A stretch of DNA of 42,324 bases, taken from positions 1 to 42,324 of the forward strand of contig CACPPK010000009.1 in NCBI GenBank assembly GCA_902635845.1, written 5' to 3'. The notes below the pieces were generated by a model. That model made no database searches, was not told the DNA's origin, and saw only the letters and a program-made list of their open reading frames with translations. Below, one piece after another: positions 1-8,982 of the stretch. This DNA is from an uncultured Pelagibacteraceae bacterium. GTDB lineage: Bacteria > Pseudomonadota > Alphaproteobacteria > Pelagibacterales > Pelagibacteraceae. Position 1 is the stretch's first letter, and every line of letters starts with the position of its first letter. Made by a program: the position numbers and the translations under genes.

Positions 1-693
1 GAAAATATTAAAGAAGGTGTCTCTACTGATTACATTGATAAACTTGGGTATGAATTTATTAGAGATAATGGTGGCTACTCTGCCCCACTATACTACAGAG
101 GGTTCACAAAATCTTTATGCACATCCTTAAACCATGTTGTGTGTCATGGAATACCTTCGGATAGAATTTTACAAGATGGTGACGCTGTAAATGTTGATGT
201 AACTGCAATAGTTGATGATCATTATGGTGATACAAGCAGAATGTTCTGTATTGGAAAAACTCCAGTTAAATTAAACAATCTTATAGATGTTACTCACGAG
301 TCTATGATGAGAGCTATAAAAATTTTAAAACCTGGAATAAAATTAGGAGATATTGGTTATGAGATACAATCTTTTGTAGAAAAAAAAGGTTTCTCAGTCG
401 TTAGAGATTTTTGTGGTCATGGAATTAGTACAACTTTTCATGAGCCACCAAATGTTTTGCATTATGGTATTAAAAATTCAGGAATGGAACTTAGACCTGG
501 TATGACATTTACTATAGAGCCTATGATAAATGCAGGCAAATATGATGTTAAAATGTTGAATGATGGTTGGACAGCTGTTACAAAAGATAAATCTTTATCA
601 GCACAATTTGAGCATACGTTAGGAATTACTGAAAATGGTTATGAAATCTTTACAGAATCTGCTAAAGGTTATTCAAAGCCTCCATACTTATAA
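1..693 (+). CDS. map: Methionine aminopeptidase, type I (5' end outside window)
   Basis: This enzyme removes the N-terminal methionine from nascent cytosolic proteins with a dinuclear metal centre. The reading frame is open from base 1, so the N-terminus lies upstream. The visible part carries the family's metal ligands in order: the VNVDVTA Asp with the second Asp of DTSRMF, the His of CGHGI, the Glu of FTIEPM and the Glu of QFEHT. The CHGIP segment near the fragment's residue 50 is the usual substrate-pocket region. An internal ATG at 139 is not the true start because the homologous sequence continues upstream of it. The stop is followed three bases later by purB, so the two may be co-transcribed. 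Confidence 0.95.
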   Translation, partial: ENIKEGVSTDYIDKLGYEFIRDNGGYSAPLYYRGFTKSLCTSLNHVVCHGIPSDRILQDGDAVNVDVTAIVDDHYGDTSRMFCIGKTPVKLNNLIDVTHESMMRAIKILKPGIKLGDIGYEIQSFVEKKGFSVVRDFCGHGISTTFHEPPNVLHYGIKNSGMELRPGMTFTIEPMINAGKYDVKMLNDGWTAVTKDKSLSAQFEHTLGITENGYEIFTESAKGYSKPPYL

Positions 694-696
694 TTA

Positions 697-1989
697 ATGA
701 TTAAAAGATACTCGCGAAAAGAATTAACTCATATTTGGTCAGAGGAAAATAAATACAAAATCTGGTTAGATGTTGAAGTTGCGGCTGCAGAAGCTATGGA
801 AAAACTCGGTCAAATTCCAAGAGGTGTTTCTTCAGTAGTAAGAAAAAAAGCAAAAATTAATGTAAATAGAATTCATAGAATAGAATCTGAAGTAAAACAT
901 GATGTGATAGCATTTCTAACTTCCGTTACCGAAAAAGCAGGAATTAAAGCTAGATATCTGCACCAGGGCATGACCTCGTCTGATGTTTTGGATACTAGTT
1001 TTAATATTCAAATGGTGCAATCAGGAAAAATCATTTTAAAAGATATTGATCAAATTTTAAAAGTTTTAAAAAAACAGGCAAAAAAATATAAATTTACACC
1101 TTGTATGGGAAGGAGCCATGGTATACATGCTGAACCAATTACTTTTGGTTTAAAATTAGCTTCCTTTTATGAAGAATTCAAAAGAAATAGAAAAAGACTA
1201 AAAGATGCTATTGATGAAGTTTCTACATGTGCAATTTCTGGTGCTGTTGGAACATTTGCTAATATTAATCCAAATGTTGAAAAACATGTTGCAAAAAAAT
1301 TAGCACTGAAAGTTGAACCAATTTCGACACAAGTAATTCCAAGAGACAGACATGCTTTTTATTTTTCTGTTTTAGGAATTATTGCAGGATCTATAGAGAG
1401 AGTAGCAATTGAAATAAGACACCTACAAAGAACTGAAGTTTATGAAATACAAGAATATTTCTCTAAAAATCAAAAAGGCTCATCAGCGATGCCTCATAAA
1501 AAAAATCCTATTTTAAGTGAAAATCTTACTGGTTTAGCTAGAATGGTCAGAAGTGCTGTTTTGCCAGCACTTGAAAACATAGCACTTTGGCATGAAAGAG
1601 ATATTTCTCACTCCAGTGTTGAAAGAAATATTGGACCTGATGCTAATATAACAATTGATTTTGCATTGGTTAGACTTACTAACATTTTAGATAAAATGAT
1701 TATTTATCCAAAAAAAATGCTTGAAAATTTAAATTTAACAAAAGGTTTAATTTTTTCTCAAGAAGTTATGTTAGAGCTAACTAAAACAGGATTAAGCAGA
1801 GAAAAATCTTACAAGATCGTGCAATCCTATGCAAAAAAATGTTTTGTAGAAAATTTAAACTTAATCGATGTAATTTCATCTGATAAATTTATAATGAGTA
1901 AAATTTCATCAAAAAAACTAAAGTCAATATTTAATTATTCTAAACACTTTAAAAATATAAATTTTATCTTTAGAAGAGTTTTTAAATAA
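697..1989 (+). CDS. purB: Adenylosuccinate lyase
   Basis: PurB acts twice in purine synthesis: it releases fumarate from SAICAR to give AICAR and from adenylosuccinate to give AMP. The 430-residue length is normal for the bacterial form. The fumarase/aspartase superfamily signature GSSAMPHKKNP is at residues 261-271 and contains the mobile catalytic Ser; the upstream SHGIHAEP and TSSDVLD segments form the rest of the active site. It starts three bases after the map stop and its TAA overlaps the purC ATG by one base, so it heads a compact pur cluster. Identification is secure. Confidence 0.97.
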   Translation: MIKRYSRKELTHIWSEENKYKIWLDVEVAAAEAMEKLGQIPRGVSSVVRKKAKINVNRIHRIESEVKHDVIAFLTSVTEKAGIKARYLHQGMTSSDVLDTSFNIQMVQSGKIILKDIDQILKVLKKQAKKYKFTPCMGRSHGIHAEPITFGLKLASFYEEFKRNRKRLKDAIDEVSTCAISGAVGTFANINPNVEKHVAKKLALKVEPISTQVIPRDRHAFYFSVLGIIAGSIERVAIEIRHLQRTEVYEIQEYFSKNQKGSSAMPHKKNPILSENLTGLARMVRSAVLPALENIALWHERDISHSSVERNIGPDANITIDFALVRLTNILDKMIIYPKKMLENLNLTKGLIFSQEVMLELTKTGLSREKSYKIVQSYAKKCFVENLNLIDVISSDKFIMSKISSKKLKSIFNYSKHFKNINFIFRRVFK

Positions 1990-2774
1990 TGAAAAAAGGT
2001 AAAAAATTATACGAAGGTAAAGCTAAAATCATTTATGCAACAAATGATAAAAACATAGTTATTCAATATTTCAAAGATGATGCAACTGCATTCAATAATC
2101 AAAAAAAAACTACTATTGAAGGTAAAGGTGTTCTAAATAATCGAATATCTGAACATATACTCTCCAACCTTTCTCAAATTGGAATTGAAAATCACCTTAT
2201 TAAAAGATTAAATATGCGAGAACAACTTATTAAACTTGTTGAAATAATTCCAGTTGAATTCATTATTAGAAATGTTGCTACTGGATCCATCACTAAAAGA
2301 CTGGGTATTGAGGACGGTACAGTTTTAAAAGAACCACTAATTGAATACTGCTTAAAAAATGACAAGCTTGGTGATCCATTAATATCCGAGGAACATATTT
2401 TAGCTTTTGATTGGGCAACAAAAATAGAAATCGATAAAGTAAAAAAGATGATACTAAGAATAAATGATTTTATGATCGGGATGTTTAGAGGTGTTGGAAT
2501 TAAACTTATAGATTTTAAACTAGAATTTGGAAGAAATAAGATTGATGGGAAAAATGAGATTATTTTAGCAGATGAAATTAGCCCTGATACTTGCAGATTG
2601 TGGGACAGCATTACAGATAAAAAATTAGACAAAGATCGATTTAGAAAAGATCTAGGAGATTTGATACCAGCATATACAGAAGTTGCTAAGAGACTAGGTA
2701 TTCTTCATGAACAATCTAATATTTCAGCGGTTAATGTAACTAAATTATCTTCAATTCAAAGAAAGAAAAAATGA
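1989..2774 (+). CDS. purC: Phosphoribosylaminoimidazole-succinocarboxamide (SAICAR) synthase
   Basis: PurC ligates aspartate to CAIR with ATP to form SAICAR, the substrate of the PurB encoded just upstream. It has 261 residues, slightly longer than the roughly 240 of common bacterial forms because of a Lys-rich C-terminal tail. Seen motifs are the N-terminal nucleotide-binding YEGKAKIIY (residues 8-16), the central PVEFIIRNVATGS segment and the substrate-binding DEISPDTCRLWD. The start overlaps the purB stop in a TAATG, and the end overlaps the purS start in an ATGA, which suggests translational coupling. Confidence 0.96.
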   Translation: MKKGKKLYEGKAKIIYATNDKNIVIQYFKDDATAFNNQKKTTIEGKGVLNNRISEHILSNLSQIGIENHLIKRLNMREQLIKLVEIIPVEFIIRNVATGSITKRLGIEDGTVLKEPLIEYCLKNDKLGDPLISEEHILAFDWATKIEIDKVKKMILRINDFMIGMFRGVGIKLIDFKLEFGRNKIDGKNEIILADEISPDTCRLWDSITDKKLDKDRFRKDLGDLIPAYTEVAKRLGILHEQSNISAVNVTKLSSIQRKKK

Positions 2775-3013
2775 AAATTTCAGTAATTATTACTTTAAAA
2801 AAAGATGTTCTTGATCCACAAGGAAAAGTTATCCATCAAACTTTAGATGGTATGGGTTTTGATGATATTAATGAGGTGAGACAAGGTAAATATTTTGAAA
2901 TAGATACTAATGAAACTGATAAAAAAAAAGCAAAAGCAAAAGTTGAAGAGATGTGTAAAAAGCTTTTGACAAATCTTGTAATTGAAAATTATAAAATTAT
3001 TGATCTAAAGTAA
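2771..3013 (+). CDS. purS: FGAM synthase subunit PurS
   Basis: PurS is the small structural subunit of the three-part formylglycinamidine ribonucleotide (FGAM) synthase, bridging the glutaminase PurQ and the synthetase PurL. At 80 residues it has the standard size, with the N-terminal beta strand VIITLKKDVLDPQGK and the G-F-x-D-I-x-x-V-R-x-G-K-x-F-E-I pattern of the family. It overlaps purC by four bases and is followed by purQ after three bases. The order purS-purQ-purL is typical for organisms that use the small, separate PurL rather than the large fused enzyme. Confidence 0.95.
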   Translation: MKISVIITLKKDVLDPQGKVIHQTLDGMGFDDINEVRQGKYFEIDTNETDKKKAKAKVEEMCKKLLTNLVIENYKIIDLK

Positions 3014-3016
3014 TTA

Positions 3017-3700
3017 ATGAAATCGTCTGTTATTACTTTTCCTGGTTCAAATTGTGACAGAGACATGCATATTGCTTTAAAAAAATTTGGATTTAAAAAC
3101 AAAATGGTTTGGCATGCTGATGCCGATTTACCAAAAAGTGATTTAGTGGTATTGCCAGGAGGTTTCTCATATGGTGATTACTTGAGATGTGGGAGTATGG
3201 CTTCTAAATCAAAAATTATGCAATCGGTGATAAATTTTGCAAATTCGGGTGGTATGGTTATGGGTATTTGTAATGGATTTCAAATTTTAGTAGAAACAGG
3301 TTTGGTTCCAGGTGTTTTGCTTAGAAACAAATATTTAGAATTTATTTGTAAAAATGTTTTTGTAAAAATTAACGATAAAAAAAATAAATATTTTAAAAAT
3401 GTCAATAATGAGGTTTTAGAATTTCATATAGCTCATAATGAAGGAAATTATTTTTGTACTAACGATCAATTAAAAGAAATTGAAGATAATAATCAAATAG
3501 CTATTTACTATTGTGATGAAAAAGGAACAATAGAAGATCAATTTAATCCTAATGGATCTATAAAAAATATTGCCGGTATATTTAATAAAGAAAAAAATGT
3601 TCTAGGAATGATGCCCCACCCTGAAAGAATGATTGATACTTCTTTATCTGGTGAAGATGGATCATTATTTTTTAAAAACTTAATTAACAATTTAAAATGA
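3017..3700 (+). CDS. purQ: FGAM synthase glutaminase subunit PurQ
   Basis: PurQ is a class I glutamine amidotransferase that supplies ammonia to PurL for conversion of FGAR to FGAM. The triad is visible: nucleophile Cys85 in GICNGFQ, and His201 and Glu203 in MMPHPERM. The N-terminal FPGSNCDRD and LPGGFSYGDYLR segments are characteristic of PurQ and separate it from other amidotransferases. Its length of 227 residues is normal. The stop overlaps the purL start by four bases (ATGA), so stoichiometric coupled translation is likely. Confidence 0.97.
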   Translation: MKSSVITFPGSNCDRDMHIALKKFGFKNKMVWHADADLPKSDLVVLPGGFSYGDYLRCGSMASKSKIMQSVINFANSGGMVMGICNGFQILVETGLVPGVLLRNKYLEFICKNVFVKINDKKNKYFKNVNNEVLEFHIAHNEGNYFCTNDQLKEIEDNNQIAIYYCDEKGTIEDQFNPNGSIKNIAGIFNKEKNVLGMMPHPERMIDTSLSGEDGSLFFKNLINNLK

Positions 3701-5889
3701 TTGTAAACGAACAAGTAGCAGTTAATCACGGCTTAAAGAAAGATGAATACGCTAAGATTTGTGAGCTATTAAAGAGAACTCCTAATATCACAGAGCTAGG
3801 TATTTTTTCTGCAATGTGGAATGAGCATTGTTCTTATAAATCATCAAGATTACATTTAAAAAAGCTACCTACTAAAGGAAAAAAAGTTATTCAGGGTCCT
3901 GGAGAAAATGCTGGTGTTATCGATATTGAGGATAATGATGCAATAGTTTTTAAAATAGAAAGTCACAATCATCCTTCTTTTATTGAACCTTACCAAGGTG
4001 CAGCAACAGGTGTTGGAGGAATTATGCGTGATGTATTTACAATGGGTGCAAGACCAATAGCTAACTTAAATTCAATTCATTTTGGATCTCCACAACATAA
4101 AAAAACTAAAAATCTATTAAGAGGTGTAGTCCATGGTATAGGTGGATATGGAAATTGTATGGGTGTTCCAACAATAGCTGGCCAAACAAGTTTTGATAGT
4201 TCCTACAATGGAAATATTCTGGTTAATGCTATGACATTGGGATTGGTTAAAAAAGATAAGATTTTCTATTCAAAAGCAGCAGGATTAAACAAACCAGTTA
4301 TTTATGTTGGATCTAAAACAGGAAGAGACGGAATCCATGGAGCAAGTATGGCTTCAGCTAGTTTTGATGAAAAAATTGAGGAAAAAAAACCAACTGTCCA
4401 AGTTGGAGATCCATTTACCGAAAAGCTTTTACTAGAGGCCTGTTTAGAGTTAATGGCTGGAGATTCAATTATAGCCATCCAAGATATGGGTGCAGCTGGT
4501 CTAACTTCCTCAAGTATTGAAATGGCTTCAAAAGGAAATCTTGGAATAGAAATTAATTTAAACAAAGTACCGTGTAGAGAATCTAAGATGACACCTTATG
4601 AAATTATGCTCTCAGAGAGTCAAGAAAGAATGTTGATTGTTTTAGAAAACGGTAAAGAGGAACAAGCAAAAAAAATATTTGATAAATGGAACTTAGATTT
4701 TGCAGTAATTGGAAAAACTACTAAGTCAAAAAAAATAGAACTTTATTTTGATGAAGAAAAAGTTGCAGACATTCCAGTTAATACCTTGGTTGAAAACTCT
4801 CCTATGTATGATCGTAAATGGAAAAAAGCAAAACTCCCTAAAAAGAATAAAATTAAAAAAGAAGACATTAAACATTTAAAAATTATTGATGTATTAAAGA
4901 AAATTTTAGCAAATCCAAATGTGTGCAGTAAAGAATGGATTTGGCAACAATATGATCACACTGTAATGGGAGATACAATACAAAAACCTGGTGGAGATGC
5001 AGGCGTTGTGAGAGTTCATGGAACAGATAAAGCTGTAGCTGCATCTGTAGACTCTTCTGCGGTTTATTGCTGGGCCCACCCTTTAACTGGTGGAAAGCAA
5101 GTGGTTTGTGAAAGTTTTAGAAATCTTATATCTGTTGGTGCAAAACCGATTGCTATCACCAATTGTTTAAATTTTGGTAGTCCAGAAAATGAAGAAAACA
5201 TGGGTGAGTTTGTTGAGTGTGTTCAAGGTATTAGTGAAGCAAGCGATTATTTAAAATACCCTGTAGTTTCAGGAAATGTCTCCTTCTATAACCAAACAAA
5301 AGACCAAGGTATAAAGCCAACACCTGCAATTGGTGGAGTTGGATTAATTAAGGATTATAAAAATATGATTACTATGGATTTTAAAGAAGTCGATAATTTA
5401 GTTTTAGTAATAGGAAAAACTGAAGGACATATTGATCAAAGTTTATTTGCAAGATCTATTTTAGATGAAAAAAATGGACCTCCACCAGAAGTAAATTTAT
5501 TTAATGAAAAAAACAATGGAGAAACATTGCTCAAGTTGATTGATAATAATTTAATAAAAAGTGCACATGATGTCTCTTTAGGTGGAATAATTACTGCTGT
5601 TGCAAAAATGTGTATTAAAGGAAAAAAAGGTATAAAAATTTTAAAACCTAAATATCTAATTAATGAAATAGAATACTTATTCGCTGAAGATCAAGGTAGA
5701 TATATTCTAGAAATAAGTAAAAAAGATTTTAAAAAAGTAGCTGATATATTGAATAAAAATGCAGTCCATTTTGATGAACTTGGCACAATTAGTGAAAATA
5801 AACTATATATTAACGATAAGACAAAAGTTACAATTGACGAATTATCAACTTCTAATAAGAGTTGGTTAACAAACTATATGATTAAATAA
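3697..5889 (+). CDS. purL: FGAM synthase subunit PurL (small type)
   Basis: PurL is the ATP-dependent synthetase of purine step 4, working with PurS and PurQ. At 730 residues it is the small form, without a fused glutaminase or PurS-like domain. The SHNHPS loop is at residues 89-94, followed by the glycine-rich GAATGVGGIMRD segment. Two PurM-like halves are visible, the second starting near the AGVVRVHGTDKA segment and ending with the HDVSLGG motif. Neighbours confirm the assignment: purQ overlaps by four bases upstream and a bolA gene overlaps the stop by one base downstream. Confidence 0.97.
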   Translation: MIVNEQVAVNHGLKKDEYAKICELLKRTPNITELGIFSAMWNEHCSYKSSRLHLKKLPTKGKKVIQGPGENAGVIDIEDNDAIVFKIESHNHPSFIEPYQGAATGVGGIMRDVFTMGARPIANLNSIHFGSPQHKKTKNLLRGVVHGIGGYGNCMGVPTIAGQTSFDSSYNGNILVNAMTLGLVKKDKIFYSKAAGLNKPVIYVGSKTGRDGIHGASMASASFDEKIEEKKPTVQVGDPFTEKLLLEACLELMAGDSIIAIQDMGAAGLTSSSIEMASKGNLGIEINLNKVPCRESKMTPYEIMLSESQERMLIVLENGKEEQAKKIFDKWNLDFAVIGKTTKSKKIELYFDEEKVADIPVNTLVENSPMYDRKWKKAKLPKKNKIKKEDIKHLKIIDVLKKILANPNVCSKEWIWQQYDHTVMGDTIQKPGGDAGVVRVHGTDKAVAASVDSSAVYCWAHPLTGGKQVVCESFRNLISVGAKPIAITNCLNFGSPENEENMGEFVECVQGISEASDYLKYPVVSGNVSFYNQTKDQGIKPTPAIGGVGLIKDYKNMITMDFKEVDNLVLVIGKTEGHIDQSLFARSILDEKNGPPPEVNLFNEKNNGETLLKLIDNNLIKSAHDVSLGGIITAVAKMCIKGKKGIKILKPKYLINEIEYLFAEDQGRYILEISKKDFKKVADILNKNAVHFDELGTISENKLYINDKTKVTIDELSTSNKSWLTNYMIK

Positions 5890-6119
5890 TGGCGATGGAT
5901 TTAAAAGAAATTGAGAATTTTATAAAAGAGGCAATGCCAGATGCAATTGTTGAAATACAAGATTTGGCAGGTGATGGAAATCATTATTCTGCAACAGTTA
6001 CATCATCTCAATTTTCTGGAAAAAGTAAAATTGAGCAACATAAAATGGTTTACAACTCATTAAAAGGTAGAATGGGAAATGAACTGCATGCATTAGCAAT
6101 TAAAACAAAGGAGAGTTAG
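5889..6119 (+). CDS. bolA: BolA family protein
   Basis: A 76-residue protein with the BolA fold: N-terminal helix, the G-D-G-x-H-Y segment, then F-x-G-K-S-x-I-x-x-H-K-x-V-Y at about residues 38-52 and the LHALAIKT C-terminus. BolA-like proteins pair with CGFS monothiol glutaredoxins to bind and traffic [2Fe-2S] clusters, and the next gene encodes exactly such a glutaredoxin. The start overlaps the purL stop in TAATG. It belongs to the short IbaG/BolA2-type class by length. Which client it serves is not visible. Confidence 0.92.
   Translation: MAMDLKEIENFIKEAMPDAIVEIQDLAGDGNHYSATVTSSQFSGKSKIEQHKMVYNSLKGRMGNELHALAIKTKES
6108..6113 (+). promoter_or_regulatory. Shine-Dalgarno of the glutaredoxin gene
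   Basis: AAGGAG lies seven bases before the ATG at 6121 and inside the last codons of bolA. It is one of the few clear ribosome-binding sites in the window and fixes the grxD start. Confidence 0.75.
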
Positions 6120-6120
6120 A

Positions 6121-6459
6121 ATGGATCAACAGACAAATGATTTAATAAAAAATGAAATTGAAAACAACGAAGTATGTTTGTTTATGAAAGGTACGCCTGA
6201 TGCTCCTCAATGTGGTTTCTCAATGGCAGTTTCAAATATTTTGAAAGTTTTAGAGGTAAACTTTAAAGGCATAAACGTATTAGAAAACCAAAATTTAAGA
6301 GAAGGTATTAAAACTTTCAGTGACTGGCCTACAATACCACAGCTGTATGTAAAAAATGAGTTTGTTGGAGGATGTGACATAATTAAAGAAATGTATGAAA
6401 GTGGTGAACTTTCGAAATTATTTCTAGATAAAGGAATTAATTTTAAAAATAAAAATTAA
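6121..6459 (+). CDS. grxD: Monothiol glutaredoxin (Grx4/GrxD type)
   Basis: This is a 112-residue single-domain monothiol glutaredoxin that binds a [2Fe-2S] cluster with glutathione and works with BolA proteins in Fe-S delivery. The family motif KGTPDAPQCGFS is present with the active CGFS at residues 31-34. The glutathione-binding WPTIPQLYV and the FVGGCDII segments follow in the expected order. It sits two bases downstream of the bolA stop and has its own AAGGAG ribosome-binding site. The adjacency of a BolA and a CGFS glutaredoxin is a well-known conserved pair. Confidence 0.95.
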   Translation: MDQQTNDLIKNEIENNEVCLFMKGTPDAPQCGFSMAVSNILKVLEVNFKGINVLENQNLREGIKTFSDWPTIPQLYVKNEFVGGCDIIKEMYESGELSKLFLDKGINFKNKN

Positions 6460-6480
6460 TTACATTTTTACAAAACTTAA

Positions 6481-6747
6481 ATGAAACAATTCTTATATAA
6501 AACTATAATCGCTGTTATTGCGGTAGTTTTGGTTTATGAATTCACAATTGCAAAACAAATAAAAAAATTTTCTTCGCAAGGAGATATTTTATTAAGCAAA
6601 GAAGGTCGAAAAGAAGGTATAGAAAAAATCAGGGAAGAAATTAAAAAAGCGATTAGTAAAGACAGATATCTATCTAAAGAGGATGCAAAATTAATCAATC
6701 AATTTTTAAATAAAATAATGATTGAATTAAAAGAGAGTGAAAACTAA
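6481..6747 (+). CDS. Small single-pass membrane protein of unknown function
   Basis: I do not recognise this 88-residue protein. Residues about 5-21 form one hydrophobic segment (FLYKTIIAVIAVVLVYEF), followed by a charged, probably helical, Lys/Glu-rich cytoplasmic or periplasmic part with LSKEGRKEGIEKI and LNKIMIELKESEN. It follows grxD by 21 bases on the same strand and probably ends the purine/Fe-S transcription unit. Its stop codon overlaps the stop of the convergent gene at 6744. There is no clear Shine-Dalgarno. Good codon structure and position support a real gene. Confidence 0.7.
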   Translation: MKQFLYKTIIAVIAVVLVYEFTIAKQIKKFSSQGDILLSKEGRKEGIEKIREEIKKAISKDRYLSKEDAKLINQFLNKIMIELKESEN

Positions 6748-8324
6748 TCACAATACCAAGCAGAACCTACATTAATTTTTTGATTACTAAATGAATAATG
6801 ATAATTCTCTAAACTTATTATTTCACAATTTTTTGGATCTGATCTTTTAAAATTCCGTACATTTTTTAAAACATAAAAGGGTCTATTTTTTTCAGCATCT
6901 AATTGTCCATAAGACTTAAAACAATTTAATTTTGTATTTTCTAAAAAAGCACTTGAGTATAAATCTCCAAATACACAAACGTCACTATTTATATCATTTT
7001 GAATTGAGTGTTCATTAATAGAACTGTATAATTTTTTATTACTTATACCCCAATAATCAGCTTCAAAAGTTTTATTTATATTGTAAAATTTAGAAAATGA
7101 ATTCATCCATGTGTATTGATATGGATTTATTGTAAAATTTTCAAAAATAAAAAAAATAATTATTATTGAACCTAAATAAGAAAATATTCTTTTATTAAAT
7201 AAATATAAATTATGTAATGATACTAAGAATAATAAAGGTACTAAAAACATTACATGCCTAATCTCATCATAAACTGCTACATTAAAAAAAATAAATAAGA
7301 TCAAAATTGTAAAAACAGTAATTATTAAAGAATAAATAAATATTTTATTCAGATTACTATTTAAAATTTTTTTTTCTATAATTGGAAAAATTAACAATCC
7401 AAAAATAATTAAAATTGGTAACTTAAAAAACAACCATATAAAATAATAGCTTGATGGTAAATTTAGTGATTTCATGCAGTCACCAAGTGTTAAAGTGCAT
7501 ATATCTTGTTTATATTTACTCATCCATTTTATAGAATTAAAAATTTCAATAGGATTGTGCCAAAATATTGGGTTCATAACGAGAGTAAAAGAAGCAGTTA
7601 TTAGAAAAAAATAAGTAAAATTAAGCCTATTTAACTTTATAAAATTATAAATTTTTTTGTTTGTGTTTTCAAAATAAACAATAAGAAATATAAAATATTG
7701 TAAAAAAATTAAAATTCCTACTATCCTTATCGAAACTAAAATTGCTGAAGATAATGCTAAGTAAAATAAAATTTTAAAATTAATTATTTTATCATTGTTA
7801 ATATTTTTAAATATTCTTATTAAAAAATAAGTACAAATAATCCAAAAAGATAAAAATGGAATATCCTTAGGATTGAAATGAGCATGGCCAAATAGATAGG
7901 GATATAAATAATAAATAAATAAAGAAATAATAGAAAATTTTTTATCTTCAAATAAAATTCTACATATTGAATAAAAAAAAATACCTGATATGAAAAATAT
8001 TGTAAAAACTATAATGTGCTTTGATAATAAAATTGATACATACTCACCTAAATCTAGATAATTTGAAATCAAATCTTTGAAAATTAATTGAAAAGGTTGG
8101 CTAATTATATTGAAACCTATCCCGTGATACTTATCCTTGTACTCAATTAAATCTTGATAAGTACCTGTTGAAAAAAAATCTTTAATTGATTTTAAATTAA
8201 TTTCCCAATTTAATTGTTCATGATATTCGTCGTGTGATATTCCTGTATTGATGCTTAAATAAACACCTATTAGTAAATAAATTACTAAGGTTAAATAAAA
8301 AAGTGGGTTGTAATTTTTAAACAA
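6744..8324 (-). CDS. Multi-pass membrane protein, probable GT-C glycosyltransferase (ArnT/PMT-like)
   Basis: A 526-residue, very hydrophobic protein with roughly ten or more membrane segments and a soluble C-terminal part. The first extracytoplasmic loop contains HDEYHEQ, resembling the acidic catalytic loop of GT-C glycosyltransferases (GT39/GT83) that use lipid-linked sugars. The later HAHFNPKDIPF segment also recalls this class. The C-terminal domain has several Cys residues (VCVFGDLY, LNCFKSY, NCEIISL, AWYCD). It starts directly after the rpsD stop, so it is expressed behind a ribosomal protein gene. The acceptor and donor are unknown, and the assignment is by loop motif and topology only. 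Confidence 0.6.
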   Translation of the reverse strand: MFKNYNPLFYLTLVIYLLIGVYLSINTGISHDEYHEQLNWEINLKSIKDFFSTGTYQDLIEYKDKYHGIGFNIISQPFQLIFKDLISNYLDLGEYVSILLSKHIIVFTIFFISGIFFYSICRILFEDKKFSIISLFIYYLYPYLFGHAHFNPKDIPFLSFWIICTYFLIRIFKNINNDKIINFKILFYLALSSAILVSIRIVGILIFLQYFIFLIVYFENTNKKIYNFIKLNRLNFTYFFLITASFTLVMNPIFWHNPIEIFNSIKWMSKYKQDICTLTLGDCMKSLNLPSSYYFIWLFFKLPILIIFGLLIFPIIEKKILNSNLNKIFIYSLIITVFTILILFIFFNVAVYDEIRHVMFLVPLLFLVSLHNLYLFNKRIFSYLGSIIIIFFIFENFTINPYQYTWMNSFSKFYNINKTFEADYWGISNKKLYSSINEHSIQNDINSDVCVFGDLYSSAFLENTKLNCFKSYGQLDAEKNRPFYVLKNVRNFKRSDPKNCEIISLENYHYSFSNQKINVGSAWYCD

Positions 8325-8942
8325 TTATCTTGAGTAATATTCAATAACTAAATTAGGTTCCATCACTACCGGGTAAGGTACCTCTTCAAATTTTGGAATT
8401 CTAACGAATTTTAGCTTTTTATTTTTTTCATCCATCTGAATATATTCAGGCGTTTCTCTTTCTTTGTTAGCTAATGCTATATCAACTATTGCTAATTGTT
8501 TTGATTTATCTCTTATCTCAATTGAATCTTCTTCTTTGACTGCATAGCTACCTATATTAACTTTTTTACCATTAACTTTAACATGTCCATGATTAATTAA
8601 TTGCCTAGCTGAAAAAATTGTTGTTGCAAATTTTGCTCTGTAAATTACGGCATCTAATCTTCTTTCAAGAAGACCAATTAAATTTTCACCTGTATCACCT
8701 TTAAGCATTACAGCTTTTTTGTAAATATTTCTAAATTGTCTTTCATTAATATTACCATAATATGCTTTTAATTTTTGCTTTGCTTGGAGCTGTATTCCAT
8801 AATCAGATGGCTTTGATGTTTTTGTTTGACCATGTTGCCCTGGTCCATAGGCTCTAGTGTTGAAGGGGCTCTTAGGTCTTCCCCAAAGATTTACTTTTAA
8901 TCTTCTGTCTACTTTATGTTTAGAGTTTAATCTTTTTGTCAT
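8325..8942 (-). CDS. rpsD: 30S ribosomal protein S4
   Basis: S4 is a primary binder of the 16S rRNA 5' domain. The 205-residue sequence begins [15 protein letters not shown] and contains the family segment [12 protein letters not shown], followed by the S4 RNA-binding domain ([15 protein letters not shown] and [14 protein letters not shown]) in the second half. The N-terminal region lacks the Cys cluster of zinc-binding S4 forms, so it is the zinc-free type. It stands alone, apart from the main ribosomal operons, as often in alphaproteobacteria, and has a strong promoter of its own just upstream. Confidence 0.97.
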   Translation of the reverse strand: MTKRLNSKHKVDRRLKVNLWGRPKSPFNTRAYGPGQHGQTKTSKPSDYGIQLQAKQKLKAYYGNINERQFRNIYKKAVMLKGDTGENLIGLLERRLDAVIYRAKFATTIFSARQLINHGHVKVNGKKVNIGSYAVKEEDSIEIRDKSKQLAIVDIALANKERETPEYIQMDEKNKKLKFVRIPKFEEVPYPVVMEPNLVIEYYSR

Positions 8943-8954
8943 TTAGTACTGGGC

Positions 8955-8982
8955 TTTATAAACTTACTCATCATTTTGTCAA
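8955..8982 (-). promoter_or_regulatory. Predicted rpsD promoter
   Basis: On the minus strand, a perfect -35 TTGACA (8977-8982) is followed by a 16-base spacer and a -10 TATAAA (8955-8960). The -35 abuts the TGA stop of the upstream methyltransferase gene. The next bases, GCCCAG, are G/C-rich in an otherwise A/T-rich setting, like the discriminators of stringently controlled promoters. The predicted start site is near 8948, giving a leader of only a few bases. Confidence 0.65.

Noticed and set aside
2192-2632. Open frame on the minus strand inside purC
   Set aside because: It is fully antisense to a well-identified gene, has a Ser/Ile/Phe-rich composition typical of mirrored A/T-rich coding DNA, and no ribosome-binding site.
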